DNA from: Cyanobacteriota bacterium | GTDB taxonomy: Bacteria; Cyanobacteriota; Cyanobacteriia; Phormidesmidales; Phormidesmidaceae | DNA: 9,023 nucleotides | Direction: 5' to 3' | NCBI GenBank assembly: GCA_027483425.1 | Contig: JAIXUR010000143.1 | Span: 1-9,023 of the forward strand | Shown here: piece after piece, positions 1 through 6,181 of the stretch | How positions within the stretch are numbered: position 1 is the stretch's first letter | Layout: each line of letters begins with the position of its first letter | The notes under the pieces: model-generated | Database searches by the model: none | What the model was told of the DNA's origin: nothing | What the model saw: the letters and a program-made list of their open reading frames with translations, nothing else | Program-made: the position numbers and the translations under genes

Positions 1-30
1 AACTACCGCCATGGGTCTCGCGTTGACCCA

Positions 31-90
31 CTCCCCCCAACCCCAGAGCCCCCCACCCCAGAGCCCCCCACCCTGCCGCCACCCTGCCCC
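31..90. repeat. C-rich short tandem repeat (G-rich on the minus strand)
   Basis: Two exact adjacent copies of a 15-base unit, CCCCAGAGCCCCCCA, lie at 41-55 and 56-70. They are preceded by CCCCCCAA and followed by looser copies built on CCCTGCC. The minus strand therefore carries many closely spaced runs of three or more G and could form G-quadruplexes. A glycine- and serine-rich reading frame crosses it on the minus strand, but that is what this repeat gives when translated and it has no protein-like features. I take it as intergenic low-complexity DNA of the kind often seen between cyanobacterial genes. Confidence 0.75.
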
Positions 91-160
91 ACTCCTGAAC
101 CCGCTCCTAAGGTCAGCCGTAAGGCGGATACAATCTCTTTTGAAATCAAGCGGCCAGGGC

Positions 161-252
161 GGTAGGGAGTGGAGGGGTGGATGAGTCCCAAGGCTTAAGA
201 TTCCTTGGCCCTCTACCCCTCATACCCATCCACCCCTCTACCCACCCCCTAC
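161..252 (-). repeat. Purine/pyrimidine repeats forming a long inverted repeat downstream of the coiled-coil gene
   Basis: GAGGGGTGGATG (172-183) is exactly complementary to CATCCACCCCTC (227-238). Inside it, CCAAGG (188-193) pairs with CCTTGG (203-208) around a 9-base loop. The right half is a string of 7-9 base units resembling CTCTACCC, CTCATACCC, ATCCACCC. On the minus strand the structure starts about 10 bases after the stop codon of the 249-827 gene, so it could act as a transcript end or stabiliser. There is no clear T run after it, so a standard intrinsic terminator is not supported. Confidence 0.5.
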
Positions 253-827
253 TTTCCCATCTGCCGCTTCAACTCCTCCAGCTCCTGCTCCGTCTCCCAC
301 CGCTGAAATGACTCCTCTAGCGGATCCATCGGGTCTCTGCCGAAGCCCTCAAAGGGTGGCTTGGCCCAGCCCGTATCCCAGCTGGTGGTGGTGCGTTGGG
401 TGGTGCGTTGGGCCTGGGCCTCGGCAATTTTGGTCTTCAGTTCGCGGCGGCGATCGTGAATTTCTTTTTGCAGGGTGCGGGTCTGCTCAATCTGGTCTTT
501 GACGCCCTTGAGCTGGCCCCAGTATTGATTGCCCTGGCGCAGCAGGGCGGCCTCGCGCTCTTGGGCGGCTTTAACCAGGTCGACTCGATGGGCAGCTTGG
601 GCGTTTTGAATGCGATCGTGCCAGCGCTGAATGTCTTGGGCCGTGGCCAAGATGCTGTCCTCGAGCTGCTGTTCACGACGTTTGAGATCACCCAGCAGGC
701 GAATGGCATCTTGCTCTTGGCCGCGCAGCTGGTCTTCTAGGCCCATCAGCTCTAGGTGGGGGTTTGCCTTGAGAAATTCGTCGAGCCGGGTTTCGAGAAA
801 TTGGCTCAGATCTTCAAAGAGGCCCAT
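249..827 (-). CDS. Coiled-coil protein, TIGR04376 family (cyanobacterial, unknown function)
   Basis: A 192-residue protein of unknown function. From memory it matches the cyanobacteria-restricted TIGR04376 family, with the typical N-terminus MGLFEDLSQFLETRLDEFLK, a phrase NPHLEL at 22-27, and a C-terminal block of DPLEE, RWETEQELEELKRQM (about 168-190). Residues 28-145 are charged, Gln/Glu/Arg-rich and heptad-like, so a long coiled coil is expected. There is no signal peptide or membrane segment, so it is probably cytosolic or peripheral. The ATG at 825-827 is preceded by AGGAG with a 6-base gap, which fixes the start. It lies 61 bases downstream of aroQ on the same strand, so cotranscription is likely, with a strong hairpin between them. 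Its general shape recalls PspA-like coiled-coil proteins, but I see no specific evidence for that role. Confidence 0.88.
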   Translation of the reverse strand: MGLFEDLSQFLETRLDEFLKANPHLELMGLEDQLRGQEQDAIRLLGDLKRREQQLEDSILATAQDIQRWHDRIQNAQAAHRVDLVKAAQEREAALLRQGNQYWGQLKGVKDQIEQTRTLQKEIHDRRRELKTKIAEAQAQRTTQRTTTSWDTGWAKPPFEGFGRDPMDPLEESFQRWETEQELEELKRQMGK

Positions 828-871
828 AGTTCACTCCTGCCACAATGACCTACTGCCCAGCATAGCGGTTT

Positions 872-902
872 GCCTCCAGCCCTAGGCGCTAGGGCTGGAG
901 GC
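872..902 (-). terminator. Strong hairpin over the aroQ stop codon
   Basis: GCCTCCAGCCCTA (872-884) and TAGGGCTGGAGGC (890-902) form a perfect 13-bp stem with a 5-base loop. On the minus strand the stem contains the last codons and the TAG of aroQ (889-891). What follows on that strand is AAACCGC, not a T run, so this is not a textbook Rho-independent terminator. It may end transcription partly, or protect or process the message between aroQ and the coiled-coil gene that starts 45 bases further on. Confidence 0.45.
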
Positions 903-1335
903 TCTTGAGATGGTGCACCAGGGCGTGCAGCCCCAGGCGATAGCTGTCAGCCCCAAAGCCACAGATTTGCCCCACCGCCACCGCCGCAATGTAGGAGTGG
1001 TGGCGAAAGGATTCGCGCCGATGGATATTGCTGAGATGAACCTCTACGGCGGGCAAGCCTACGGCTGCGATCGCGTCTCGGATCGCCACGCTGGTGTGGG
1101 TGTAGGCCCCAGGGTTGATCAAAATGCCGTCCTTGTGGCCAAAGGTAGCCTGAAGGCAATCCACCAAAGCCCCTTCGCTGTTGGACTGAAAGCAATCTAG
1201 GGCTATGCCTAGGAGCTCGGCCTCAGCAGCCAAGAAGGCGTCAATGGTGGCTAGGGTCTGCCGACCATAGATGTCGGGTTCTCGCAGGCCAAGCAAGTTG
1301 AGATTGGGGCCGTGGATAACTTGAACCCTAAACAA
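889..1335 (-). CDS. aroQ: 3-dehydroquinate dehydratase, type II
   Basis: This enzyme converts 3-dehydroquinate to 3-dehydroshikimate, the third step of the shikimate pathway to aromatic amino acids, in the cytosol as a dodecamer. The 148-residue length is normal for type II. Family motifs are present in order: HGPNLNLLG (8-16), the flexible lid REPDIYG with the catalytic Tyr23, SNSEGALVD (51-59), INPGAYTHTS (73-82), EVHLSNIH with the catalytic His100, and RESFRHHS with Arg111. All active-site residues I can check are intact. The start is TTG: no ATG is available near the conserved N-terminus, and a strong ribosome site (AAAGGA) lies 8 bases ahead. It follows the 43-residue gene by 176 bases on the same strand, with no clear promoter in that gap. 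A strong hairpin covers its stop codon. Confidence 0.97.
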   Translation of the reverse strand: MFRVQVIHGPNLNLLGLREPDIYGRQTLATIDAFLAAEAELLGIALDCFQSNSEGALVDCLQATFGHKDGILINPGAYTHTSVAIRDAIAAVGLPAVEVHLSNIHRRESFRHHSYIAAVAVGQICGFGADSYRLGLHALVHHLKSLQP

Positions 1336-1343
1336 TAGCTGAT

Positions 1344-1349
1344 TCCTTT
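1344..1349 (-). promoter_or_regulatory. Ribosome binding site of aroQ, fixing a TTG start
   Basis: AAAGGA on the minus strand ends 8 bases before the TTG at 1333-1335. Translation from that TTG gives the N-terminus MFRVQVIHGPNLNLLG, which matches where type II dehydroquinases normally begin. Confidence 0.7.
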
Positions 1350-1511
1350 GTATGGCCAGAACGACGGCGGCCAGAACAGTGACGGATAGAGCAATGGCAG
1401 GCAGAGCTGAACTACCCTAAGCACAACGACCCAAAGCAAGGATCGCCACACAACGCTTAAGTCTTGAGCGGCAATACCGCTAAACTTGAATCGAAATCTG
1501 TTAAGAGCACC

Positions 1512-1643
1512 CTAGCGACGGGGTTCTTCTACCGGAATAGGAATTAGGTCGTGCTCTCCCTGAGGTTCAGGGCCGAACAGAGCCTCAAGAACTCTATCTA
1601 CCCACTCGCTCAGTTTTTCGAGAGCCTTTTCGATGTAATCCAT
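1512..1643 (-). CDS. Small acidic amphipathic protein, 43 residues, unknown function
   Basis: A short gene beginning MDYIEKALEKLSEWVDRVLE and ending in IPIPVEEPRR. Residues 1-23 form a probable amphipathic helix (hydrophobic Ile, Ala, Leu, Trp, Val, Leu, Phe spaced for one face), followed by a Gly-Pro break and a Pro/Glu-rich tail. It is net acidic and has no signal peptide or transmembrane segment. The frame is open further upstream, but the ATG at 1641-1643 is preceded 10 bases away by TAAGGAGT, close to a perfect match to the 16S rRNA tail, so I place the start there. I recall similar short cyanobacterial proteins with a helix, a GPEP turn and a proline-rich end, but cannot name a family. 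It sits alone between cinA and aroQ on the same strand. The helix could bind a membrane surface or a partner protein; that is inference. Confidence 0.72.
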   Translation of the reverse strand: MDYIEKALEKLSEWVDRVLEALFGPEPQGEHDLIPIPVEEPRR

Positions 1644-1652
1644 TAGGGCAAA

Positions 1653-1660
1653 ACTCCTTA
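1653..1660 (-). promoter_or_regulatory. Near-perfect Shine-Dalgarno of the 43-residue gene
   Basis: TAAGGAGT on the minus strand, with the GGAG core ending 10 bases before the ATG at 1643. It is the best ribosome binding site in the window and the main evidence that this small gene is translated and that the longer in-frame extension is not its start. Confidence 0.75.
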
Positions 1661-1692
1661 CTGGCACACAACTACCCAGGCTGCTCTTGCCT

Positions 1693-1711
1693 AAAATCGT
1701 CCCTTTGGACG
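1693..1711 (-). terminator. Weak hairpin plus T run after cinA, or leader hairpin of the small gene
   Basis: On the minus strand CGTCC, loop AAAG, GGACG is followed by ATTTTAGG. The stem is only 5 bp. It begins 65 bases after the cinA stop, which suits a weak intrinsic terminator. It also lies between a possible promoter (1733-1761) and the 43-residue gene, so it could instead be a leader hairpin. Confidence 0.35.
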
Positions 1712-1732
1712 GTGTGGGTAATGCATTCATCC

Positions 1733-1761
1733 ATAATGACATAATAGCCAATTGACGCCAA
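1733..1761 (-). promoter_or_regulatory. Possible promoter for the 43-residue gene
   Basis: On the minus strand TTGGCG (1756-1761), a 17-base spacer and CATTAT (1733-1738) resemble a sigma-70 promoter, with a start expected near 1726. An overlapping alternative is TTAATC (1763-1768), 16 bases, TATTAT (1741-1746). Both are sequence matches only. Confidence 0.35.
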
Positions 1762-1776
1762 GGATTAACTCAACCG

Positions 1777-3087
1777 TTACAGCAGATTACGACGCAGGGC
1801 ATCGAGGGCAGATTGGGCGCTCAGATGGCGGATCCAGTCACGCCCCCGGTAGCCGGAAAATTCGTGCCGGTAGCTGATCGCCTCGCCGCTAGGAGTCGCG
1901 AGGCCAATGTAGACCAAGCCCACGGGTTTAGCAGGGGTGCCGCCCCCTGGGCCAGCAATGCCCGTAATGCTTAGGGCCCAGTCGGTGTGCAGGAGGGCCC
2001 TGGCGCCCAGGGCCATTTGCTCTGCCACGATGGCGCTGACAGCGCCCTGGTCGGCGATCGCAGTCGCCTCGACCTGGAGCAGGTTGACCTTAACCCGGTT
2101 GTCGTAGGCAATCACGCCCCCGTGAAAGTAGGCTGAGCTGCCAGCGATGTCAGTCAACAGTTGCCCTAGGCCGCCGCCAGTGCAGGACTCGGCTACGGCC
2201 ACAGTCTGCTGACGTTGCAGCAGCAGGCTCCCCACCACCGAGGCCAGAGAATCCTCATCGGCCCCGTAGCAGTCATCCCCCACCAGGGCTCGAAGGCCCG
2301 ATTCCACCGGCTCAATTTGGGCCAGGGCGGCGGCGGTGGAGTCGGCTCGCACGCTAATGCGCAGCTTGGCTTCGCCCTTGCTGGCGTAGGGGGCCACGGT
2401 CGGGTTGTCTTGGCTCAGGTAGGGGGCCACCTGCTCCGCCAGCGCCGATTCGCTAATGCCCCAAAACCGCAGCATGCGGCTCACGATGGTGGTGGTCACC
2501 CAGCCATGGCTGTGGAGGTAGGGCACCGCTGTTGCTCGCCACATGGCCTGCATTTCTCGCGGCACGCCGGGGAATGTCATCAGGGTGAGGTGGGGGCAGG
2601 GTGACCAGATAATGCCTGGGGCGGTGCCCTGGGGGTTAGGCAACACCAGGGCACCCACAGGCAGCAGGGCCTGCTTACGGTTGCTAGGCGGCATGGAGCG
2701 CCCCCGGGCTGTAAACTTGGCCTCGATATCAGCCATCAGGTCGGGATGCTCCACCAAGGGAGTATCAAACAGGTCGGCCAGGGTCTCGATGGTGAGATCG
2801 TCAGGGGTGGGGCCTAGGCCGCCGGTGAACAGCAGCAGCTGCGATCGCCCCTGGGCAATGGTCACCGCTTGCTGAATGCGGGCCGGATTATCGCCCACCA
2901 CGGTTTGGTAGTAGTGGGCAATACCCAGACCCGCCAATTCTTTGGCTAAAAACTGGGCATTGCCGTTGAGAATATCCCCCAGCAGTAGCTCAGTGCCGAC
3001 ACAGATGATTTCCGCACTTGGGGGGGCTGGGCTTTGATAGTCTGACTGTTCGGTAACGGCAAGCTGAGACACTGGGTTCTGGGTCAT
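1777..3087 (-). CDS. cinA: CinA family protein: MoCF-like domain plus nicotinamide-nucleotide amidase domain
   Basis: A 436-residue, two-domain protein. The N-terminal domain (about 25-195) is MoaB/Mog-like, starting AEIICVGTELLLGDILN and containing TGGLGPTPDD (88-97). In characterised CinA proteins this domain hydrolyses ADP-ribose-type pyrophosphates. The C-terminal domain (about 280-436) is PncC-like and deamidates NMN to nicotinic acid mononucleotide. It has AESCTGG with the catalytic Ser301, the GGVIAYDNRVKVNLL segment, and ITGIAGPGGGTPAKPVG (374-390). The two together salvage pyridine nucleotides; the old link to competence is not universal. The protein begins about 23 residues before the usual CinA start (which would be near SAEIIC); this extension is polar and Ser/Pro/Gln-rich. 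I see no better in-frame start and only a weak ribosome site at 3087, so the true start is uncertain. Confidence 0.95.
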   Translation of the reverse strand: MTQNPVSQLAVTEQSDYQSPAPPSAEIICVGTELLLGDILNGNAQFLAKELAGLGIAHYYQTVVGDNPARIQQAVTIAQGRSQLLLFTGGLGPTPDDLTIETLADLFDTPLVEHPDLMADIEAKFTARGRSMPPSNRKQALLPVGALVLPNPQGTAPGIIWSPCPHLTLMTFPGVPREMQAMWRATAVPYLHSHGWVTTTIVSRMLRFWGISESALAEQVAPYLSQDNPTVAPYASKGEAKLRISVRADSTAAALAQIEPVESGLRALVGDDCYGADEDSLASVVGSLLLQRQQTVAVAESCTGGGLGQLLTDIAGSSAYFHGGVIAYDNRVKVNLLQVEATAIADQGAVSAIVAEQMALGARALLHTDWALSITGIAGPGGGTPAKPVGLVYIGLATPSGEAISYRHEFSGYRGRDWIRHLSAQSALDALRRNLL

Positions 3088-3138
3088 GGGGCGTACTCAG
3101 GGCGGAATAGGGCGGCATAGCTGGGGCGCAATAGTGTC

Positions 3139-3167
3139 ATTATGACCATGGCAGGGGTACCAGGAAA
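3139..3167 (-). promoter_or_regulatory. Possible promoter of cinA
   Basis: On the minus strand TTTCCT (3162-3167), a 17-base spacer and CATAAT (3139-3144) precede cinA by about 50 bases. The -10 lies inside a short palindrome, GTCATTATGAC (3136-3146). The match is moderate, and the shared upstream region with the rightward gene is only 146 bases. Confidence 0.3.
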
Positions 3168-3220
3168 AGCCGGTTTGGCCCATGGGAGTGGTTCTCAGGC
3201 TGGTTGTGCAGTGGTGGTAG

Positions 3221-3225
3221 AGGAG
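3221..3225 (+). promoter_or_regulatory. Ribosome binding site of the GT39 gene
   Basis: AGGAG lies 8 bases before the ATG at 3234. The frame is open upstream to a TTG at 3204, but that start would place the ribosome site inside the coding sequence, so the ATG at 3234 is preferred. Confidence 0.7.
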
Positions 3226-3233
3226 AAAGCTCT

Positions 3234-4958
3234 ATGGCAGGTTGGGGCAATGATCGTTGGCGCAGCCTCTCCCAGGGAGGAAAGCCGACCCTGGGGGGTG
3301 ATGGTAAACCCGGCTGGCCCTACAGCCTACTGGCCCTGGTGCTGGGGGGCCTGATTTACCGCACCATTGTCGCCATCTGGCTGTTTCCAGGCTTTGACGA
3401 AGCCTACTACTACCTCTACAGCCGCTACCTGAATTGGAGCTACTTTGACCATCCGCCGATGGTAGCGCTGACCACCGGAGTGGGCTGGTGGCTGACCGGC
3501 ATCATTTCTCCCTTCACCATTCGCCTGGGGGGGCTGGTGCTCTACTGCCTCAGTCTGGGGCTGCTGTATCTGGCGGCGACGCGGCTGTTTTCAGCGGCGG
3601 TGGGGCAAATGACCATCGCCATTGTCACCCTCGTACCGCTGTTCACCATTGGCTTTGGCATCCTCACGTCCCCCGACAATGGTTTGATTCTGTTCTGGAG
3701 CGCCACGCTGCTGGTGGCGGCCTGGGAGTTTTTTCCTCAAAGCCGACGCCTTGACCACTACGGTCTCCTGCAAGCCACCTATGTACCCACCTGGCGCATT
3801 GTGCTGCTGGGTTTAACCGTAGCGCTAGCGGGCTTAAGCAAGTACCACGGCTTTGTGCTGGGGATTAGTCTGGTCGGGTTTTGTGCGGCCTATCGGCCCT
3901 ACCGAGCGGCATTGCGATCGCCCTGGACGCTGCTTGCCCTGGGCATCTTTTGTGTCACCCTATTTCCCCTGTGGTACTGGAATAGCCAACACGACTGGAT
4001 TTCCTTTCGCTTTCAGCTGGGGATGCGGTTTGATGGGGGTGCCGACAGCGGTGGCTTTAGCCTGGGACAGATGGTGAGTTACTGGCTGCTGTCTATCGTT
4101 TATTTATTTCCCCTCTTTGGCTTTCCCCTGTGGTGGGTAGCGGCCCGCCAGAGCGGAAAACAGGCCTTAGCCTGGTTCTCTCCCAGCCTCAGCAGCGACG
4201 AAGCCCAAGAGCACTACAAACAGGGGCTCGTGCTCTGGCTATCGCTGCCCATTATGCTGCTGTTTACCTTGCTGGGGGGCAAGCAGCAAATTTTGCCGGC
4301 CTGGCCCGCCCCTGGCTACTGGGGCATGGCCATTTTGCTCGCTGCCCAGGTGTTGGTCTGGCAACGGCAGCGGCCCCGGCTCATTCGCCGTTGGCTATGG
4401 GGATCGGGGCTATTTTTGGGCTCCCTTTCAATGGTGGCGCTGCTGCACCTGCAGCTTGGGGTGCTGCAAAAACCCAGCACCTACGCCCTCTTTGGCGGGT
4501 TCGTGACCGTCGACCAAGATGGTTCTACGGAGTTGATCGACACCAGCCAGCTCCAGCGGCAGTTGGCCAGCACCCCAGAGCTGCGGGCCGCCCTAGACGA
4601 GGTTGGATTTGTCTTCACCAATGAGTACTACCTGGGTGGCTACTTTGCCATGGCCATTCACCCCATCATCGATTTGCCCGTGACAGTCTTTAGCCAAGAC
4701 CCCCGTGGCTTTGCCTTTTGGTTTAACCCCCAGGATTGGGTGGGGCAAGATGCCCTTTATTTGACCCTCGATCGCTTTGCCCAAACTAACGAGATTGTGG
4801 ATCGATATCGGCCGCTATTTGACAGCATTGAGCCCCTCGGCACCGTTCCCCTGCGTCGGGGTGGTGAAGTGACTGAAACCATTCACGTCTATCGGGCCAA
4901 TCGCCTGCGTCAGGCCTATGAGTATCCCTACGGGCCATCAGCGCGTGCGCTGCCGTAG
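3234..4958 (+). CDS. GT39 / ArnT-like polytopic membrane glycosyltransferase
   Basis: A 574-residue membrane protein of the GT39 (PMT/ArnT, PMT_2 domain) type. These enzymes use polyprenyl-phosphate-linked sugars and transfer the sugar to lipid or protein on the outer side of the cytoplasmic membrane. After a short polar N-terminus, the first membrane segment (31-50) leads into FPGFDEAYYYLYSRYL, where Asp55-Glu56 are the family's catalytic acidic pair, followed by YFDHPP (70-75). LTSPDNGLILFW (144-155) matches the second conserved loop and GLSKYHG (200-206) the usual GLxKY motif. About ten hydrophobic segments run to residue 410, including one by KQQILPAWPAP (350-360). The remaining 160 residues are soluble and probably periplasmic. 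Donor and acceptor cannot be read from sequence. It runs against its neighbours, and its last 21 bp overlap the end of the wecA-like gene, leaving no room for a terminator. Confidence 0.92.
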   Translation: MAGWGNDRWRSLSQGGKPTLGGDGKPGWPYSLLALVLGGLIYRTIVAIWLFPGFDEAYYYLYSRYLNWSYFDHPPMVALTTGVGWWLTGIISPFTIRLGGLVLYCLSLGLLYLAATRLFSAAVGQMTIAIVTLVPLFTIGFGILTSPDNGLILFWSATLLVAAWEFFPQSRRLDHYGLLQATYVPTWRIVLLGLTVALAGLSKYHGFVLGISLVGFCAAYRPYRAALRSPWTLLALGIFCVTLFPLWYWNSQHDWISFRFQLGMRFDGGADSGGFSLGQMVSYWLLSIVYLFPLFGFPLWWVAARQSGKQALAWFSPSLSSDEAQEHYKQGLVLWLSLPIMLLFTLLGGKQQILPAWPAPGYWGMAILLAAQVLVWQRQRPRLIRRWLWGSGLFLGSLSMVALLHLQLGVLQKPSTYALFGGFVTVDQDGSTELIDTSQLQRQLASTPELRAALDEVGFVFTNEYYLGGYFAMAIHPIIDLPVTVFSQDPRGFAFWFNPQDWVGQDALYLTLDRFAQTNEIVDRYRPLFDSIEPLGTVPLRRGGEVTETIHVYRANRLRQAYEYPYGPSARALP

Positions 4959-5996
4959 CCGCCAGCCCGTGTAGCTGAGGAGCGCCGTAGCCGCCATGGC
5001 ATAGACTAGCCCACTGGGCACCCCCGCAAACGCCAGCGCCAGGGTGCCCGCCCACAGGGTGAGAACATAGATAAAGAGGACTGTCACTCGGTGGGACAGC
5101 CCAGCTTTCAGCAGTCTATGGTGCAGGTGGCGCTTGTCGGCGACAAAGGGAGACTTGCCCTCCCGCAGGCGGTCTACAATCACCGCTGACATATCTAGAA
5201 TAGGCACTGCCAAGATCAGGTAGGGAAGCAGCACCGCCGCCGTAGTGACGGTTTTAACCAGGCCAATCACCCCCACTCCGGCCAGGGTGAAACCCATGAA
5301 ATAGGCACCGCCGTCACCCATAAAGATCTTGGCCGGGTTAAAGTTGTAGCGCAAAAAGCCCAGCGCACCACCCGCCACCGCCGCCGCAATCAGCGCCGCC
5401 GCCGGCTGGTTCATATAGAGGCTCACCACCAGCATGATCAACGCCGCAATGCCTGAGACTCCGGCGGCCAGACCGTCGAGGCCATCGATCCAGTTAATGG
5501 CATTGGCCATGCCGACCAACCAGATCACGGTTACCGGCAGGCTAATAAAGGCAGGGAGCTGGATCAAGCCGTAGAAAGGGACGGTGAGAAAGTCGATGCT
5601 GACCCCCACATGCCAGGCCATGGCCGCCACCAACGCCTGCATGAAGAGGCGGCTCAGCGGCGATAGACCGAACAGATCGTCAGTCAGGCCAATGAGAAAA
5701 AACGCCAGTCCGCCCAGGGTAACGCCCCAAATTTGAAACTCCTGGGGCGGGGCCAGATGCTCTCCAGCGGCATCGATAAAGCCACCCATAGACCACACCA
5801 CGAGCAGGGCTAGGAGGGTACCCAAAAAGATTGAAACACCGCCCAGGCGAACCATGGGCTTGTCGTGTACCTTACGACCGCCGGGCTGATCTACTCGTCC
5901 ACTTTTGAGGCCAATCCGACGCACAATGGGCGTTGTGCAAAGTACCACCGCAGCGGAGATACCAAAAGCCAACACGTGATACAAAACAAACGGCAT
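4938..5996 (-). CDS. wecA: Polyprenyl-phosphate sugar-1-phosphate transferase (WecA/MraY family)
   Basis: This membrane enzyme probably transfers GlcNAc-1-phosphate from UDP-GlcNAc to undecaprenyl phosphate, the first committed step of a surface polysaccharide or wall glycan. It has 352 residues and about ten hydrophobic segments. Family motifs are GRKVHDKPMVRLGG (40-53), LTDD with Asp106-Asp107, NAINWIDGLDGLAAG with Asn168, Asp171 and Asp174, the FMGDGG loop with Asp228, and DKRHLHHRLL (287-296). The H-rich cytoplasmic motif favours the WecA/TagO/Rfe side over MraY itself. I start it at the ATG at 5994-5996, preceded by AGGAGG at a 9-base gap and giving MPFVLYHVLAFG. The frame is open 27 codons further upstream, but those residues do not resemble the family. 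The sugar specificity is inferred, so the symbol is a family label. Confidence 0.93.
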   Translation of the reverse strand: MPFVLYHVLAFGISAAVVLCTTPIVRRIGLKSGRVDQPGGRKVHDKPMVRLGGVSIFLGTLLALLVVWSMGGFIDAAGEHLAPPQEFQIWGVTLGGLAFFLIGLTDDLFGLSPLSRLFMQALVAAMAWHVGVSIDFLTVPFYGLIQLPAFISLPVTVIWLVGMANAINWIDGLDGLAAGVSGIAALIMLVVSLYMNQPAAALIAAAVAGGALGFLRYNFNPAKIFMGDGGAYFMGFTLAGVGVIGLVKTVTTAAVLLPYLILAVPILDMSAVIVDRLREGKSPFVADKRHLHHRLLKAGLSHRVTVLFIYVLTLWAGTLALAFAGVPSGLVYAMAATALLSYTGWRLRQRTR

Positions 5997-6005
5997 CCTC
6001 ACCCC

Positions 6006-6011
6006 CCTCCT
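6006..6011 (-). promoter_or_regulatory. Ribosome binding site of the wecA-like gene
   Basis: AGGAGG on the minus strand lies 9 bases ahead of the ATG at 5996 and is followed by a run of G. It selects this start over the in-frame upstream codon at 6077. Confidence 0.75.
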
Positions 6012-6015
6012 ACTT

Positions 6016-6029
6016 TGGAGAATTCTCCA
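6016..6029 (-). promoter_or_regulatory. 14-bp perfect palindrome next to the wecA ribosome binding site
   Basis: TGGAGAATTCTCCA is a perfect palindrome that ends 4 bases before AGGAGG on the minus strand. As DNA it could be a dimer-binding operator. As RNA it would form a 5-bp stem with an AATT tetraloop, and its GGAG could compete with the nearby ribosome site. I cannot tell which, if either, applies. Confidence 0.4.
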
Positions 6030-6151
6030 GTTCACCGACTCAGGCTCTGCCCCAGCAGCCCCATGCCCTGCCGGCACCTATCGATCGACATGTCCGGGCC
6101 CTGGTGCCAAGATAGCCTGGCTAGAGCGTATTCTGGCTCGAAACAGTCCAC

Positions 6152-6181
6152 AGGATAGGTCGAGTCTTGCCAAACAGGCAA
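6152..6181 (-). promoter_or_regulatory. Possible promoter of the wecA-like gene
   Basis: On the minus strand TTGCCT (6176-6181), an 18-base spacer and TATCCT (6152-6157) resemble a sigma-70 promoter and would give a leader of about 150 bases. The -35 overlaps a small inverted repeat (TTGCC/GGCAA, 6167-6181). Confidence 0.35.

Noticed and set aside
3..191. A 62-codon glycine-rich frame on the minus strand
   Set aside because: It is the translation of C-rich tandem repeats, has no ribosome site and resembles no protein.
1354..1377. GGCCAGAAC repeated 15 bases apart upstream of aroQ
   Set aside because: A 9-base repeat is too short to interpret alone.
1251..1451. A 66-codon hydrophobic frame on the minus strand before and inside aroQ
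   Set aside because: More than a third lies inside aroQ in another frame, it starts with GTG without a ribosome site, and the hydrophobic stretch is short.
1467..1481. AGCGG-N5-CCGCT inverted repeat between the small gene and aroQ
   Set aside because: Only 5 bp, no T run, and not near a promoter or start I can identify.
2215..2875. Plus-strand open frames across cinA
   Set aside because: They are other-frame readings of a clear cinA gene and have no family features.
1732..3144. The 10-mer TGTCATTATG on both sides of cinA (minus 1741-1732, plus 3135-3144)
   Set aside because: Many pairs of shared 10-mers are expected by chance on both strands of 9 kb, and the orientation and position relative to genes differ.
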